Assembly (NCBI GenBank): GCA_031281335.1
Contig: JAITFM010000088.1
Span: 1-5,729 of the forward strand
Source of the DNA: Rickettsiales bacterium
GTDB lineage: Bacteria > Pseudomonadota > Alphaproteobacteria > Rickettsiales > Anaplasmataceae
Direction: 5' to 3'
DNA: 5,729 nucleotides
Positions 5,366 to 5,729 of the stretch are shown here, one piece after another. The translations under genes and the position numbers were made by a program. Below the pieces are notes generated by a model, which saw only the letters and a list, made by a program, of their open reading frames with translations, ran no database searches and was not told the origin of the DNA. The first letter of the stretch is position 1, and the number at the start of each line of letters is the position of its first letter.

Positions 5366-5729
5366 ATGATACTGAAATAAGTTACGCCGGAATTCTGAGG
5401 CGAGCTTTAGCAAGTGTGATCGACGGTGTTTTATGGGTAACAATAGTACTTGTTACAAGTTTCTTTCTATACCTTCTACATCATTCATCTACATCATACA
5501 ATGATACAGATGATACTTATAAAGCAGTTATCCGTACAACAATTACTACGGTAATAGTACCAGTATGTATGATGTTTAATATGCTAATGACAACAAGACT
5601 TGGCGGCACTCCAGGGAAATTACTGTGCGGCATATATATAAAAGACGCAAATACATTCACAAATATTACCCAAGTGCAAGCATTAACTAGGTATACCTTA
5701 TCTAAAATTCCTGTCTTATTTATACTGAA
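5366..5729 (+). pseudogene. RDD-family membrane protein, broken start (copy 2, runs off window)
   Basis: Paralogue of the preceding gene. Shared protein marks are ILRRALASVID (RDD Arg and Asp) and LGGTPGKLLCGIYIKDANTF. The first copy starts ATG GAT ACT GAA; here the sequence is ATG ATA CTG AAA TAA (5366-5380), so the only ATG is one base out of frame and stops after four codons. The coding frame runs through ACT (5371), GAA and ATA onward, open from 5338 to the window end, and has no ATG, GTG or TTG before the conserved RR segment; the first such codon is the GTG at 5416, inside TM1. Hydrophobic segments are at VLWVTIVLVTSFFLYLL and TTVIVPVCMMFNMLM, with a Ser/Thr/Asp-rich loop between them. 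The 3' end, including the last conserved Asp, is not visible. Translation from a non-standard codon is possible but unsupported. Confidence 0.65.

Overview
The window looks like a Wolbachia chromosome segment (Rickettsiales, Anaplasmataceae). The evidence is AT-rich DNA, an alphaproteobacterial-type isocitrate dehydrogenase, a remnant of a Wolbachia surface-protein-family barrel gene, and a short GC-richer palindrome (arms ATCCCAGTG / CACTGGGAT) of the kind dispersed through Wolbachia genomes. No database search was possible, so the genus call rests on these marks.

Layout: the 3' 60% or so of leuS (1-1526, +) carries an in-frame palindromic insertion. An AT-rich gap with a possible promoter follows, then a wsp-family outer-membrane protein gene (1649-2365, +) that changes reading frame near both ends and is probably a pseudogene. 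A convergent gap (2366-2553) with a weak hairpin separates it from nth (endonuclease III, 2554-3192, -) and icd (isocitrate dehydrogenase, 3212-4639, -). These two are 19 bases apart and presumably cotranscribed, icd first. A divergent intergenic region leads to two tandem paralogous RDD-family membrane-protein genes (4779-5290, and 5366 to the window end, +). Each is preceded by a copy of the same 33-base upstream element, and each is disrupted by an apparent one-base indel near its start.

The housekeeping genes do unrelated jobs: leucyl-tRNA charging, the TCA cycle and base-excision repair. All three are intact over the visible sequence. The three accessory envelope-type genes all show frame disruptions. 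This contrast suggests real decay of dispensable genes, not random sequencing error, although I cannot exclude error. I saw no RNA gene, CRISPR array, complete insertion sequence or phage gene, and no candidate for a wholly new system. The most interesting items are the coding palindrome in leuS, the parallel decay of the accessory genes, and the tandem duplication of the RDD unit with its promoter. The longest gap without a gene is under 200 bases.
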